Source: Onchidella celtica
Taxonomy: Eukaryota > Mollusca > Gastropoda > Systellommatophora > Onchidiidae
Length of the DNA stretch: 64,000 nucleotides
Direction of reading: 5' to 3'
Assembly: GCA_963931925.1 (NCBI GenBank)
Contig: OZ007570.1
Span: forward strand, 55,337,880 to 55,401,879
Positions within the stretch are counted from its first letter, which is position 1; the number at the start of each line of letters is the position of its first letter. Positions 35,711-47,113 of the stretch are shown piece by piece. The position numbers and the translations under genes are program-made. The notes below the pieces were generated by a model that did no database searches, was not told the origin of the DNA, and saw nothing but the letters and a program-made list of their open reading frames with translations.

Positions 35711-36524
35711 GAGAGAAAGAGATAAATGTACAGCTATAAAATATGTATGGGTGAAGGTACACTGCAATGACACAAAAATTGCTAAGTGGATCAAGTGAAG
35801 AATTTTGGTAGTGGCAAATTTATCCTCAATTGAAAAAATAAATTAGTGGTGAAGAATTAATTCCTACCTTCCGGACAGAAGTTTCTCAATCACCTTGACA
35901 TTTTGAGCAGAAATATGTCTATAAAATTAGCGGAGCCCTATTTGCTCTAAATTTCATGTTTATAAGATTTTTTTTCTAAAATCTTTCTGTCAATCAATCT
36001 TATCAGACGATTATATTTAAGTGTCAAGATTTCCAAAGTCCCATGATAATGATATTAATAAGCAAATTTTTCAAACTTGCATTCAATCAGAATACGAAAT
36101 ATGAGGCTTGACACACACATACACAAAAAGAAAGGGATCTAAGAAGGCAAACAAAATTCATTATCATTTGGACTATGCCTCAAAACTTTTTTTTTGATAT
36201 TCCAAGGGAAATAGTCATAAAATCATGTAAAGCCTGTGAATGAGCAGTCAGTATGGTGTTTTGATACTTGTCATTTTTGAGACCACATACAAATCTATAG
36301 TTCTCTGCCTCTTGACCCAGACTTCAGATTACCTTATGGAAAAGTGTAAAGTAAATCTGCACTTGATTTGGCACTTTATATGGTCAGATAATAATATTAG
36401 AGATCATCATGAAGACAACTGGCAAGAGATAGACATTAATTACTGCTGGCCCCGTCACAATCATTCCCGTGGTGAATTATCTTTCATCATTCAAAAATTT
36501 AAACTATACATCGTCACTGATCAC

Positions 36525-36692
36525 ATAGAATGACAGTTTGGGAGAGGATTCATCCTGTTCATTGAACGCGACGGATTCACACTGAGAAAAGGTGGCCCAA
36601 GATAAAGACAACTCTCCTACAGACCAAGTTTTACTTGGATTTAAGTGGGAAGTTTTCAACACGGATACATTTGTGTTATCTGAATTCAAAAA
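36525..36692 (-). pseudogene. Exon-like segment of the U gene with nonsense change (U1)
   Basis: Minus strand after TTTTTGAATTCAG: NTNVSVLKTSHLNPSKTWSV and GELSLSWATFSQ, running to VISDDV and then TAG. U2 has CAG where U1 has TAG, and its frame continues at least 45 codons. A 27-bp, frame-preserving indel separates the copies. U1 is therefore the broken version at this exon. Confidence 0.45.
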
Positions 36693-36739
36693 GTGGAAAA
36701 CCACACCTCTCTTCTTTCTATTCCTCATAATGGCTGAAA

Positions 36740-36895
36740 GTTTAATATGTCTTCACAGGTTTGCTCAGTCATTGGGATTTGCTTGACATCAGGGATGCAT
36801 GATGTACAGACCGAAATGGACATTTGCCAGCTGATATTTCCAGGAGGTAGCAAGACAGCTGACAACCCTGACTGTAAATGGATGATGGTTGTGTA
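36740..36895 (-). CDS. Candidate exon of the U gene (U1)
   Basis: Minus strand after acceptor CATTATCCTGCAG, one frame reads YTTIIHLQSGLSAVLLPPGN and ISWQMSISV, with a second frame also open for most of the length. Phases do not join cleanly to the next upstream candidate, so the exact frame is unsettled. Sister at about 48265-48425. Confidence 0.3.
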
Positions 36896-37639
36896 CCTGC
36901 AGGATAATGAAAATCATTAGCTGTGCACACTGTTTTGACATATCAATTTTAATTTAATACATTTCATGTACATCACAGATATAAACTGACAAGCATTTCC
37001 GAGAAGGCAAACAAATTCCAATATAAGCACCTGGACGATGCCACCAAATTTACATCCTTTTTTGATATACTAAGGGAAACAATCATAGAATCTAGTAATG
37101 CCTGTGTGAATAAGCAGTCAGAGTCAGTATGGTATTCTGATAGTTATCATTTTGGGAATCACTTATAAATCCATAGTTCACTGTTTTTTGACCCAGAATT
37201 CAGATTATGTTATGAAAAGTCAACATGATGTACCAAATCCTGTCTCTGTTTCAGCAGTTTATGGGTTCAAATAACAACATTAGAAGCGGATCTGAATAAA
37301 GTAAAAAGAAATCAATAAAATTTATAGAAACAACAGTAAACATTACAAAAGTTCAAACATGAAACACAAAGCAAATAAAATCATAATTTGCCATTAATTA
37401 ATATGAATGAACAGCCAATTTATGTAGATCTATTAAATGACTTTAAAATTCTAGCAGTTACAAAAATATAAAAATTCAGAGGAACACCACTGGAGCTTCA
37501 AGTCAGTTGAAACCAAAACTGTCATGATGGCTTACACACCGCTGCTACTAGTATCTACTAATCTTACTACCATTGCTAGTAAGCTTATAATACCAAACTT
37601 GCATTACCACAGTATTACTTACATCAACCAATACTTACA

Positions 37640-37746
37640 TGACAATGATTCAATCCTTGATTTCCAAACGGCATCATTAGGAACAACAAGAATTGTGACT
37701 CTGCCATATTCAGACGTGTTCCCTCTCAGTCTTCCATCATGCCAGG
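37640..37746 (-). CDS. Candidate internal exon with canonical borders (U1)
   Basis: Minus strand: acceptor TTCACTCTAG, 109 nt open in a single frame reading SWHDGRLRGNTSEYGRVTIL and VVPNDAVWKSRIESLS, donor CAT|GTAAGT. The other two frames are closed. The 'GRVTILVVPNDAVW' pattern recalls Calx-beta-type extracellular repeats, but the segment is too short to assign. The sister exon at about 49140-49248 is identical, which reflects the recent conversion tract and not selection. Confidence 0.45.
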
Positions 37747-38339
37747 ACTAGAGTGAAAATGACTTAAAATCAGTCATAAATAAAAGTAGCATATTTAGTA
37801 TCTTCAAAAAGTTTTTCTAAGAAAATCCTGGTTTTGGATGGTCCAATTTGCAAAAACCGCAGTCATATTATGTGTTAGTTAGTCTATCTATCCACTGTTT
37901 CATCAGTAGAACAGACATGTGGTTTAATATTATATACACATGTAGATACATAAATGACTATCCATTTTATCAGTTCTTCAGTATGTGTGCCTCAAATTTC
38001 ATATTTAAAAGACTGATTTGGTGTTCTATGGAAATATGCTAAAAACATGACGCTACTCAAGGAAAGGGAGCTTTAATTTGTGTCAGTGTCATGGAAAAAG
38101 ATATAGTGAAATATTAACAAGAAATTATTACTAACCATTTTGATGCCCATGGAAATAATGATGTCATCAGTCTCCACTTGAGGACAAGACAGATGCACTC
38201 TTAGTATTATTAAGATTGTCGGGGTCTTGTTAACACTGTTGGATCCAATGTCAACAATGGTAAATGCATTATTAATGCTGCTAGATGCATTGTTCGTACA
38301 AATTAGTGTTTGTTCACACTACTGTATTCCAATTGATAT

Positions 38340-38515
38340 GATGAATGGATGGATAGATGGACAAAGTCAAGGACATATGGATGGATGAACAAAGTGAAGG
38401 ACATATGGGTGGATGTTCGGAAGGAAGGACTGACATGTGGACAGATGGATGGATGGACTGTCGGATGGATGGATGGATAATTGTATGGATGAACAGATGG
38501 ACAAGGTGATAATAC
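38340..38515. repeat. (GGAT)n-rich tract, U1
   Basis: Imperfect GGATGGATG units with GACAAAG interruptions. Near-identical tract at 49841-50016. Confidence 0.9.
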
Positions 38516-38998
38516 ACATGAAAATTTTAAAACTAGCTGACTTACCCGGCCCTGTCCGGGAGAAATATCTTTATCTAGAAAACAACACGCACAATCGGCA
38601 CACAGATTATGCAGATCAAGCTAGAAAACAACACCTGCATGGCCCGTGCATAAGGCAGACGGCACAGGAACTCATGCCTTCAAACTTTGAAAAGCGACCG
38701 GAAGTTTAAAGTCGAAACAAAACAAAGGCAGGGGGGAGGCCATCATTGTTGAGGAGAAAGCATTATTCGATGTTTTTAGGCCTTTTTCATTTATTACAAA
38801 ATTGCGATACTTCGCTTTTATGTCAAAGGAATAGACATAGTAGCAAAAAGAACTATCTTTCACATGTAATTTTTTCAGGTCTGGGCATTTCTTCCTCGCA
38901 GCAGTGAATTTTTTTTCCTTGCTGTTTTTTTATATAGATGATCAATAAAATTAATCTTTTTTAGCAGACCGAGATTAGAGAAAAAAATTTATGCTTGC

Positions 38999-39172
38999 CT
39001 GAGGTGAAATGGAAGCGACAAGTAGCTACATGTAGCTCTGCAAACACATCCACCAACTCATTGTGATTGGCTGCTGGCCTCAGGTGTTTGACACAGTGGT
39101 GGTCATCCAGGATGTGGAAGAACAGGTAACTCTCACAGTCAAACTCAACTTGCATGTTAAAGATAGATACCT
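38999..39172 (-). CDS. Candidate internal exon with GC donor (U1)
   Basis: Minus strand: acceptor TTTTCAATCCCAG, 174 nt reading MQVEFDCESYLFFHILDDHH and VKHLRPAANHNELVDVFAEL, then donor CAG|GCAAGC. GC-AG introns are a known minority class and typically have this strong AG|GCAAG context. The U2 copy (about 50500-50673) changes one Cys to Arg. The protein is not recognised. Confidence 0.45.
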
Positions 39173-39623
39173 CTGGGATTGAAAATCAAGAAGAGCAGGC
39201 GGAACAAGGCTGCTGCCCAGGCAAAATTCTAAATAACAAAAAAAGAACTGATCCCTACCATAACAATACACAGAAACAAGAACAAGAAAAATAAAAGCAA
39301 GAAAAGTGAGTTGTGAATGACAAGAGCAGCAAATATAAAATATTCCTTTTTCAACCTATTTCTGCCATCCATCTCCTTCCCACCATCCCATTCAACGCCC
39401 CAGGCATAGGCCTACCGCCATTGCTATTTCAGAACTCTGTATCCCATACCGCCCAATAAAGAATGTATCTCTAGTAAAAGTCCCGTTTTATGAACGGTAA
39501 AAGACACAATGCACCACTTCAGTTACATTAATCAAGTGGATAAAAAAAATATATAAAATTATGGTAGATTACGTTAAAACTATGGCAAGGGATAACACTG
39601 TGACAGGTGGAGAAAAATATTAT

Positions 39624-40143
39624 TCAAACAATCCTGTGGGTTCTTTCCGAATCTCTCCCTCCACATGAATTCATCCAAATGGCCAGAAAGCATGGTGTTG
39701 TGCACACCAGCCACATATGTTTGAACCGTCTCTTACAGCTTTTGCAGTAACATTCCACATGATTGGTGCAAACACCCGTCATGGAATCCACAAAATTCTG
39801 GATGTGAAATACCACCAAGTGCTGAAAAGGAGGTTGCACTGGAACAGTTGCAATATTATTGTATGATGGCAACCCATCAGAATGAATTATGTTGCCAGGA
39901 GCAATTCTCTGGGTAACTAATGGCAGCAGAGTAGTGGCAGATCTCATTTTTTTCTGATTACTCTTTGCCACCAAGCTCTTGTAAGTCTCAATGACCTGGC
40001 CCGGGGCCCCCAATGTGGTAAAGATTATTGATTAAATGGTGGGAACATATATCATGAAAGTAGCAGTACCACTGGACAACGGTGGACCGTGCAAGACTAA
40101 TACAATGGGTCACACTGGTGACAGGTTCCTTAAAATACCAGAC
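39624..40143 (-). pseudogene. Merlin (IS1595/ISXO2-like) transposase remnant, U1
   Basis: The minus-strand peptides follow Merlin transposases: STVVQWYCYFHDICSHHL, IGGPGQVIE, IHSDGLPSYNNI (second catalytic Asp), TNHVECYCKSCKRRFKHM (catalytic Glu in the NHVE motif). After a frameshift come GVHNTMLSGHLDEFMWRERF and GKNPQ. The first Asp of the DDE triad appears lost, and frameshifts separate the pieces, so it is inactive. The upstream part is interrupted by a TA-flanked MITE. Confidence 0.85.
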
Positions 40144-40155
40144 ATAATAGCTGTA

Positions 40156-40579
40156 TAGGCCCATTGCGGATATCAGCCATTTTAGCCGATGCATAACCAT
40201 GGCGATGGCAGCACTAATTTTGATTCGTTAGCTCATTTGCACTGTGAGCACTTCAGGAGTCATGAACCAATCGGTGGAGAGCTAAGAAAAAGTTCACTAC
40301 AGTAAATAATGACACATGTGTTCACGCACATGGGAGACGTTCGGTTAATTCTTTCACTTCCTCTCCTTTGTTTACACGGATGGTAGGGAATCTGACCAGT
40401 TTGGATCCATCCTTTCCACCCCTGACATAACAGTCAACTGCAATGCAACCAGCAGGCATTTTCAATTTTAACCGCTCAGACATATCTCCAAGTTACATTC
40501 GTCAGATGATCCACCCGCCATTTTAGGTGTCCTAAGTACAAAACAAAAACACTCTGTGACGTCATTCGTAATGGGCCTA
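40156..40579. mobile_element. TA-flanked MITE inserted in the Merlin remnant
   Basis: The ends TAGGCCCATTGCGG and the complement of CGTAATGGGCCTA form short inverted repeats, with TA duplicated at the borders. The sister sequence in U2 (51648-51668, CAGCTGTACAATGTTAATG) is uninterrupted, an empty site, so insertion followed the U duplication. The TA target suggests a Tc1/mariner-type source. No ORF. Confidence 0.85.
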
Positions 40580-40639
40580 TAATGTTAATGAAAGATAGGA
40601 ATTCTCCCAAAATGAGCCAGTCTTCAGAGACAATTTCAC

Positions 40640-41430
40640 ACCCTTGTAAAGTGCAGTTTAGCCCCCTAAGCCTTCTCCTGTTTATGGACAAGTGTGGGTC
40701 TCCCAATTTCATTAAAAAAATCATTTGATATTTTCACACGGCCCATAAAAGGAAAAGTCATGTGCCTTTAGCCAGAATTCTAGGCAAGGAATTGTCGAGC
40801 CCGGGCATTTATTGTAAAAAAAAAAAAAAATCCCTATGGAAAGATTAACTTGACGATCTGTGACAACCCACCTCCGATCCCCCCATGCATGGCTGCTCCT
40901 AAAGTCACATCCTTGTGGGGATCCATGAGCCCCCGCAGTTTGGAAAATAAACTATTACAGAAAGATTTGGTTTCGTTGGGAATAGCGGAACATGGATGCG
41001 CAGAAAAATGCACTTATGCCCACACCCTTATGGGATGGACATGTCCCCATTCTCTGCTCAACTTGACCACATTCACTTGGGATATTAAGCGGCCATAGGT
41101 AGCCTACTGCAGGAAGGTGGAGTCAGCACTTGTAGCAAAGCATGGCCAAACGTCGCTTCGTTTATCATCTTCCCCAGGTCTGGGCGGATTTGATACGGTA
41201 TTCCGCATGTCAGGGGATTCGATAAGCAGAGAAAACTGCACGTTCTACAAATCTGTAAATGAGACAATCATAATTGTTAGACTGGAACATCAACCCACTC
41301 AAAACAAAGCTCAAAATCGTGAAATTTCAAGGAGGAAGTGGCAACTGGAACTATCCTTATTCTCATGTGCTTTTGTGATTATATGTGTGTGCGCCTGGAG
41401 AAAGGTCCCAGTTGTCGTAAATTTTGGATT
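40640..41430 (+). repeat. Block A', diverged fragment of block A
   Basis: Homologous to 10945-11640 and 51760-52460 but clearly more diverged and with indels. It lies directly right of the Merlin remnant, as A2 lies right of U2. Homology to A stops near 41430, before the LTR fragment at 41506. Confidence 0.8.
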
Positions 41431-41505
41431 TTGAGATAAGGGCATATTCTTCTAGAAAATTCAATGCTGAACACGCTGCTTTTAAAATTTTTAACAATAT
41501 CTTAA

Positions 41506-41711
41506 TGTCACGAGCAGAGTTAGGGTCTTGGGGAGCATTCGACTGCACGAGAGGCAGCTAACTCACACTCGGACACAACCACACAAGAAAAGTATTAAAC
41601 AACTAGAGGATCTATATATGTCAGGCCGGTCAGGCCATGTTTTACATAAATATTAATAAACAAAACAAAAGACAATAGAGGTATATTCAAAGCAATAAAT
41701 TCTAATTACTA
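41506..41711 (+). mobile_element. Fragment of LTR family L2 at the A'/U2 junction
   Basis: About 205 bp beginning TGTCACGAGCAG, matching the first part of the solo LTR at 59834, then breaking off where U2 homology begins. It marks the duplication junction between A' and U2. Confidence 0.85.
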
Positions 41712-41819
41712 ATTGTGCATTAACACACTGTAACTCAGACGCCCAGTGCTGGCAAAGATTAACACAATATATAAACAGAAACAGAAACACAGATGGTCCA
41801 AGACTTTTGCCACTGCTTG

Positions 41820-42032
41820 CCCCTCTTGACCTCGTTTTATGCGTGAGATTTCCATTGGATGAAAAGATGCTGACATCATCACCTCGGGTTCCTGGATGAT
41901 CTCCTTAATGTGATCGCCGTCACTGTCTTTGAGGGAGGCTTGGTTAGGGTCAGACCATGTATCTGCCTCTGGTGCTGAATGGGGAGTGGATGGGTGTGTC
42001 AGAAGTTGCTGTAATATCTCCTGCACAGACCC
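41820..42032 (-). CDS. Candidate 3'-terminal exon of the U gene (U2)
   Basis: Counterpart of 33401-33609. It reads EILQQLLTHPSTPHSAPEAD and DQASLKDSDGDHIKE-like sequence (DPNQAS here), and the frame stays open beyond the U1 stop to about 41709. Conservation of the reading frame across a visibly diverged pair is the main support. Confidence 0.4.
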
Positions 42033-42359
42033 AACAATACATCCCACAGGAGCCAAAACACAGCTGAAAAGTACAGGGAAAATATTTGCTTGAAACCTGA
42101 TGAAGAGAAGCTCTCTACTTCTGACTGTCCTTTGACAGCCCTTTCAAGAGCTGAACAAAAAGCCCTACTTAGAGCTGCAGAAGAATAAGGTCAAGTCAAA
42201 ATGTGGCCAGAAGAAAAAGTTATACGAAGCAAAACCTCACATAAGAACTAACACAGAAACAATACAATAAAACAAAGGAAAAGGAAAAGCAAATCAAGCT
42301 TTCATCTACTGACCTTCTTTAGGAAAATAAATGTAATCGGATAGAAATGTAAACAAATG

Positions 42360-42535
42360 AATTTTTCTTCTTCTTCGTTCACCAAATCTAAATTGGCAAA
42401 TTTGATCTTTTGAGAAAATCTACGGTTTTCTGCAGTTCTGGCAGAGCACCATAGGGTTTGACATTCTGGTCGGTGGGTATGGGCCAATATGTTTCTCGTA
42501 GTGCTGAGAAGAGTGTGCAGTTCTGCATAGAATGT
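42360..42535 (-). mobile_element. Probable LINE 3'-end fragment inserted in U2
   Basis: Absent from U1, where the flanking sequences meet (ATGAATAAATCCTAGAATG). On the minus strand the piece ends in (GAA)n, a common 3' tail of invertebrate non-LTR elements. It creates a long minus-strand frame that mimics an exon. Family not determined. Confidence 0.5.
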
Positions 42536-43540
42536 TTCACAAATGCGGATAATTATATCCTCTGCAATTTCCAGACCTGTTGTTAGGAGTGCGTAGTATT
42601 TTCCATTATAAGCCATTGCTGAACATTGAAAACAACTCAGTATTTTCTCTATTTGGTTTTGTACTTAGAATATGCGCCCCTAACATTAACAACATTCGAC
42701 AAGGAAAGCAAGGTGCAGATGCACAGGGTAATGAAACTCCTAAAAGAAAGATCTCTATATGTCGCAATCTTGTTTCTTTCTCCATTTTTTGAAAAACTGG
42801 AGATCTGGCTGGATGTTGAAGAGGTATAACAAATGCACACTTTGTCACGTTTTTAAAATGTATTGTGGCACTTATCAAGCTGTTTCACATTTCCGATTTA
42901 TTCTAACACCTTATCATAATACTAAAGCTACAAACGTTTAACGTCAAATTTCTCAGATGTGCAAAAAGGAGAGCTGGAGCGAACGAGAACTAAGGTCGCG
43001 ATGTGAGGAAGTCTCTCATGCAGAATATTTAAAGTATTCTGTGAATGATGATTTTTGATCAAACTGGAGTTTACAGCTTCAACACTGCATTTTTAAATGA
43101 TGGAACTCAAGTTTGGAAACATTTTTGTTGATTGTTGTCAAGTCATGCATTTGTAATGTCGCTTGTCATTTCCTCTTTATGGCTGTGAGTTTGATCTACT
43201 CCAATACTCATCAATCCATATTAGAAAATTGGTCTGAATATTAGATGGCAAATAAAATAATATATCCTAATATTTCATGGGTATGTTACTGATTACAAAG
43301 TGCAGCTAACATATGAGTAGATCCAGGGTATTCCAATTCAACCTTTAAAGAAGTCAAAGTCATCATGTTTACAGCTGGCTTTGGTAATTCAGTCAGATTT
43401 CCAGCACATTTTCATGCATCAGTCAGCTTTGTCATAACAATGATCACATCACACTAATGTGCTGTTTTTTAGAAATATTTTTTACAGTCGGGATATGATT
43501 TGGTTTTGGTAACACTGCATTGGAAAGAGGCTTGCATTGA

Positions 43541-43760
43541 CCCAGCCAGCATTCCTATGTCAATCTGACATAGATTTGTATAGGATTTCTGCACAGCTGG
43601 TAGGATTTCCCTAAAGGCTGGTTCCCTACATCAAACCAACATTGGCACAATGTCAGCACTATTTCGCAACCAGCAGATCTACAAGAGAATGATGTCATTT
43701 CCATGTGCAAACCTGACGTCAATCCCACAAGTCCAGTTTTCGTAGGGCTGCTGGCTGGGG
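43541..43760. mobile_element. MITE M2, U2 copy
   Basis: Sister of 35120-35341 at the same relative place, therefore a single insertion older than the U duplication. Confidence 0.7.
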
Positions 43761-44107
43761 TTTAATTTCAATAAAAAGCATGCCATCCACCCAATATATA
43801 TTGTCACCTTTCCCTAAAACTGTAGGAATTGGTTTTGGCTACTTTTCAGGAGAAGCAAAAAAACTTTTATTTCAGCACAGCTGGTCTGGTGTCAAGGACT
43901 TTTTGATAGTTTGCTATTTGATTATTATTTTGGCTTAAGAGTCTGGAAACAAGATTGTTCGATGTGGCTTTGAATGTAGCTTTGAATGTAGTTGAACAAT
44001 TGAACTTTTGAGTTACTACTGTCTTAGGGAATGGTGACGATATGCATTGGGATTAGAACAGTCAACCAGGCCAGATAAACCATTTCCTCAATAAGTTTAC
44101 TTACTGT

Positions 44108-44205
44108 TTTGAACCAAAAGAGCATTTGCCAGAGAGGAGACACATTTGCCCTGGAGCATACAATGATTGAGGTCAGGATCGAAGCAGCACATAGAACATC
44201 ACCAG
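44108..44205 (-). pseudogene. Exon-like segment with lost acceptor (U2)
   Basis: Counterpart of 35605-35710: DVLCAASILTSIIVCSRANV followed by a diverged end (LWQMLFWFKT) and donor ACA|GTAAGT. The intron end reads CTCCCTGG instead of CTCTCTAG, so normal splicing here should fail. Confidence 0.45.
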
Positions 44206-45127
44206 GGAGAGATATAAATGTACAGCTATAAAATATGCATGGGTGAAGATACACTGTAACGACATAAAAATTGCCAAAGGGATCAAGTGATGAATTTTAG
44301 TAGTGGCAAATTTGTCCTCCATTGACAAAATAAATTAGTTGACTCTGATATGCTGCAGTAAGAATTAATTCCTACTTCTAGACAGAAAATTCTTGATCAC
44401 TTTGACATTTTGAGTGGAAATATGTCTATAAAATTTGTGGAGACGTATTTGCTTGGAATTTCATGTTTATAAGATATTTTTTGCTAATATCTTTCTGTCA
44501 ATCAATCTTATTACATGTAGTCGATTGTGTTCAAGTGTTGAGCTTTCCAAAGTCTCATGATAATGATATTAATAATTTTTAAGAAGCAAAGTCTTACAAA
44601 ATTGCATTCAATCAGAATACAAAATATGAGGCTTGACATAAACACATGATACACAAAAAGAAAGGGATCTAACAAGGCAAACAAAATTTATAAGACAAGC
44701 GAGGCCTATATTGTGGCCTACATACTGCAAACTGGCTCCTGCAGGAGGCCAATATATTGTATGGTAGCCCTACTCCTCATGTTTTGTTTATTCAGTTGCC
44801 ATGACTAATTTTTTTCACGTTTTTTTTTCCACACTATTTTCGCGTGTTTATCTATGGTGTCACCCCTATAGGTCTAACAAAAGGGTATTGCCCGATTACG
44901 TTTATTACGATGCAACTATTCGTAACTATTCGTCATACTCAATAGTACTGACGGACTGAAGTTCGAATGGGAAAAATCTTGGGGAAACTTTTACTTTGAT
45001 GCTGGTTGTTGTCTACATGTGAAATGAGAAGAAAAGGGCCATGTGCGTATTTGAGAAACCTTTCTATGTCTGTAATGTTGAATTCTGATGTAATACTAGG
45101 GCATGCTGCATAAGGGCGTCTGTCTGT

Positions 45128-45285
45128 AGGTTTTTCATCAGGGAAAACTGGGAGAAAATGACCGACTTTGTTGTTGGTCGTTGTCTTTATTTGATGTGGT
45201 AATTAGACAGATATTGTGTTGCTTTGATTAAACTGCTTTTCAATACATGTATGTACTCTATGAGCTGGAAATCAAATCTCTTGCT
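45128..45285 (+). repeat. Dispersed repeat R1, copy 3
   Basis: Shorter and more diverged copy of 77-325, starting GTTTTTCATCAGGGAAAACT. It lies within the U2-specific DNA. Confidence 0.65.
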
Positions 45286-46263
45286 AAAAATAACATCATA
45301 GTGCATGGAAGCTTTACATAGTAGAGGAGGGAGAAGGCAATGCCGCGATGCATATGTGGTTAGTAAATTAGGCACCTGGCCTAAAAAATAATTTGTTCAC
45401 CTGAATGGCCTGACTTAGGCCAAGTACAGAAAAAGCGCAAAGGTCTGGGGAAAATGATAAAACTTGTGTTAAATGCAGAAAATTCTTGATTTTGGGCCTT
45501 CCATTTAACAATAGAACTTACTGCCATATCATCACAAGTTTTTTATCCAAATATTATAGGGGTCACTTACGATTTATCCACCACTATTGTCGTTATTGCA
45601 TTATAAAGTAAACATGATACACGTGTTCAAAAGGACCCAACTGACCCAACCGTCGAGGTTATCGTCAACCCGCAAACGATTGGATGAGTGGCTGCTGGCT
45701 ATCCCCACACGGGGTTTTGTGTGGATGAGTTCATTCAACGTGGGACGAGGGTTAAAGTAAGAAAAAATAAATAAAATTTATGGGAACAATTTAAAAATAT
45801 AAAACAGCCAGCATAAAGCAAAGCATGACATACTACTAATTAGCATATCAGCATGCTCTTGTTTTAAATTGACATCTGCAAAGATTTCATGTTCTGCTTG
45901 AAAGCGAGTAAGATGTAGTAATGGTTTAGCATGAATATACTATTTAATATTTTAGCTATTCCTTCAGGATTTCTCAGACACACCTTTGACTAACATCCAT
46001 GCCACACCACTGGCAGTTATATGATATTTGAAGAGATCAACACCAAATCATTTTTATTCCATTAGTGAACACCTTTTGGCCACACATCAACATAATAATA
46101 TTGAAGATCGCATGGTAAATATGATAACTGAAATTTAAAAAAAAAAAGAAATATTTAGCATGCTTATTGCCTTCGACAGTCTGTAGGCTATATTATAAGT
46201 TGGGGGTTAAAATTCTGAAAACTGAGATTAAATAACAGTACCATTTTTTTTGGAAAATATTGT

Positions 46264-46640
46264 AAGATAAGATAAGATAAGATAAGATAAGATAAATTTT
46301 ATTCGTCCTTGTACAAGGAAATTTGTTTTGATCATTGAATACATAACAATACAGTTACAGAAACAAAGTATGATATATAGCGCGCACACACACATATATA
46401 CACACACACTAATACATAAACAAAATTAACAGTGCACACAATATGCTTCCCTAACTAAAACACATTGACCTGACACGCAGGACACAATTCAAGTGCACAG
46501 ATTACGATCAAAATGACGACATTATTGTAACATCCTAGTTGATGATGGAATAAACGATTTAAAGTAGCGCTCAGTTTTAGTTTTCTTTGACAACAGCCTT
46601 AAACTTCTTACAGATCTTATATATTCTTTGTTCAGGGGAT
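46264..46640 (-). mobile_element. LINE/SINE 3'-tail-like segment with (GATAA)n
   Basis: On the minus strand the sequence ends ...CAAATTTCCTTGTACAAGG, an ATAAAATT-like stretch and then (TTATC)n. Many CR1/L2-related retroposons end this way. CA repeats lie at 46385-46410. Assignment is by pattern only. Confidence 0.4.
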
Positions 46641-46764
46641 TGCACAACCAACATTTCTCACCAACATTGGGTTGACTTTGGTAATTCCAAGGCAGAAGGT
46701 CTAGTGTTGTTTATAGTGACATGCATAAAGCAGTCAAGAGAATTCCACCTGGAGAACAGGGGGA

Positions 46765-47045
46765 TACATGGATGGGTGGATGAATAGATGGATGAATGGA
46801 TGCAATTATGATTATGAATGGATGGATGGATGGATGGATGGATGGATGGATGGATGATGGATGGATGGATGAATGGATGCAATTATGATTATGAATGGAT
46901 GGATGGATGGATGGATGGATGTATGGATGGATGATGGATGGATGGATGGATGGATGGATGGATGGATGGATGAATGGATAGGTGGGTGGATGTGTGGATG
47001 GATGAATGCACAGGTGGATGGATGGACTAATGAATGAAAGGGCGG
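46765..47045. repeat. (GGAT)n satellite
   Basis: About 280 bp of GGAT/GATG units with a repeated interruption ATGCAATTATGATTATGAAT, showing a higher-order unit of about 75 bp. Minus-strand frames read as Pro/Ser/Ile/His repeats and are artefacts. Confidence 0.92.
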
Positions 47046-47113
47046 ATGACATCTGTTAATAATTTCATTTTCATAGACACAATTACATGTATTAACTTTT
47101 GCAGCCTTTTTAC

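Larger units (their letters stand above)
33300..40640. repeat. Tandem unit U1 (minus-oriented gene fragment)
   Basis: Collinear with U2 (41705-51660). From high to low coordinate both contain a Merlin remnant, several exon-like segments in the same order on the minus strand, and a final segment at 33.4-33.6 kb. Identity is uneven: near-complete over about 37.17-39.6 kb and visibly lower on both sides. Confidence 0.88.
44690..47100. other. Extra 2.4 kb in U2, no gene
   Basis: Not present in U1. Contains R1 copy 3, a LINE-tail-like segment and a GGAT satellite, otherwise unassigned sequence. Confidence 0.6.

Noticed and set aside
42302..42616. Long minus-strand exon in U2
   Set aside because: Most of it is an insertion absent from U1 that ends in (GAA)n; the frame is a by-product of the inserted retroposon fragment.
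46658..47052. 113-codon Pro/Ser/Ile/His repeat protein
   Set aside because: Pure translation of the GGAT satellite.
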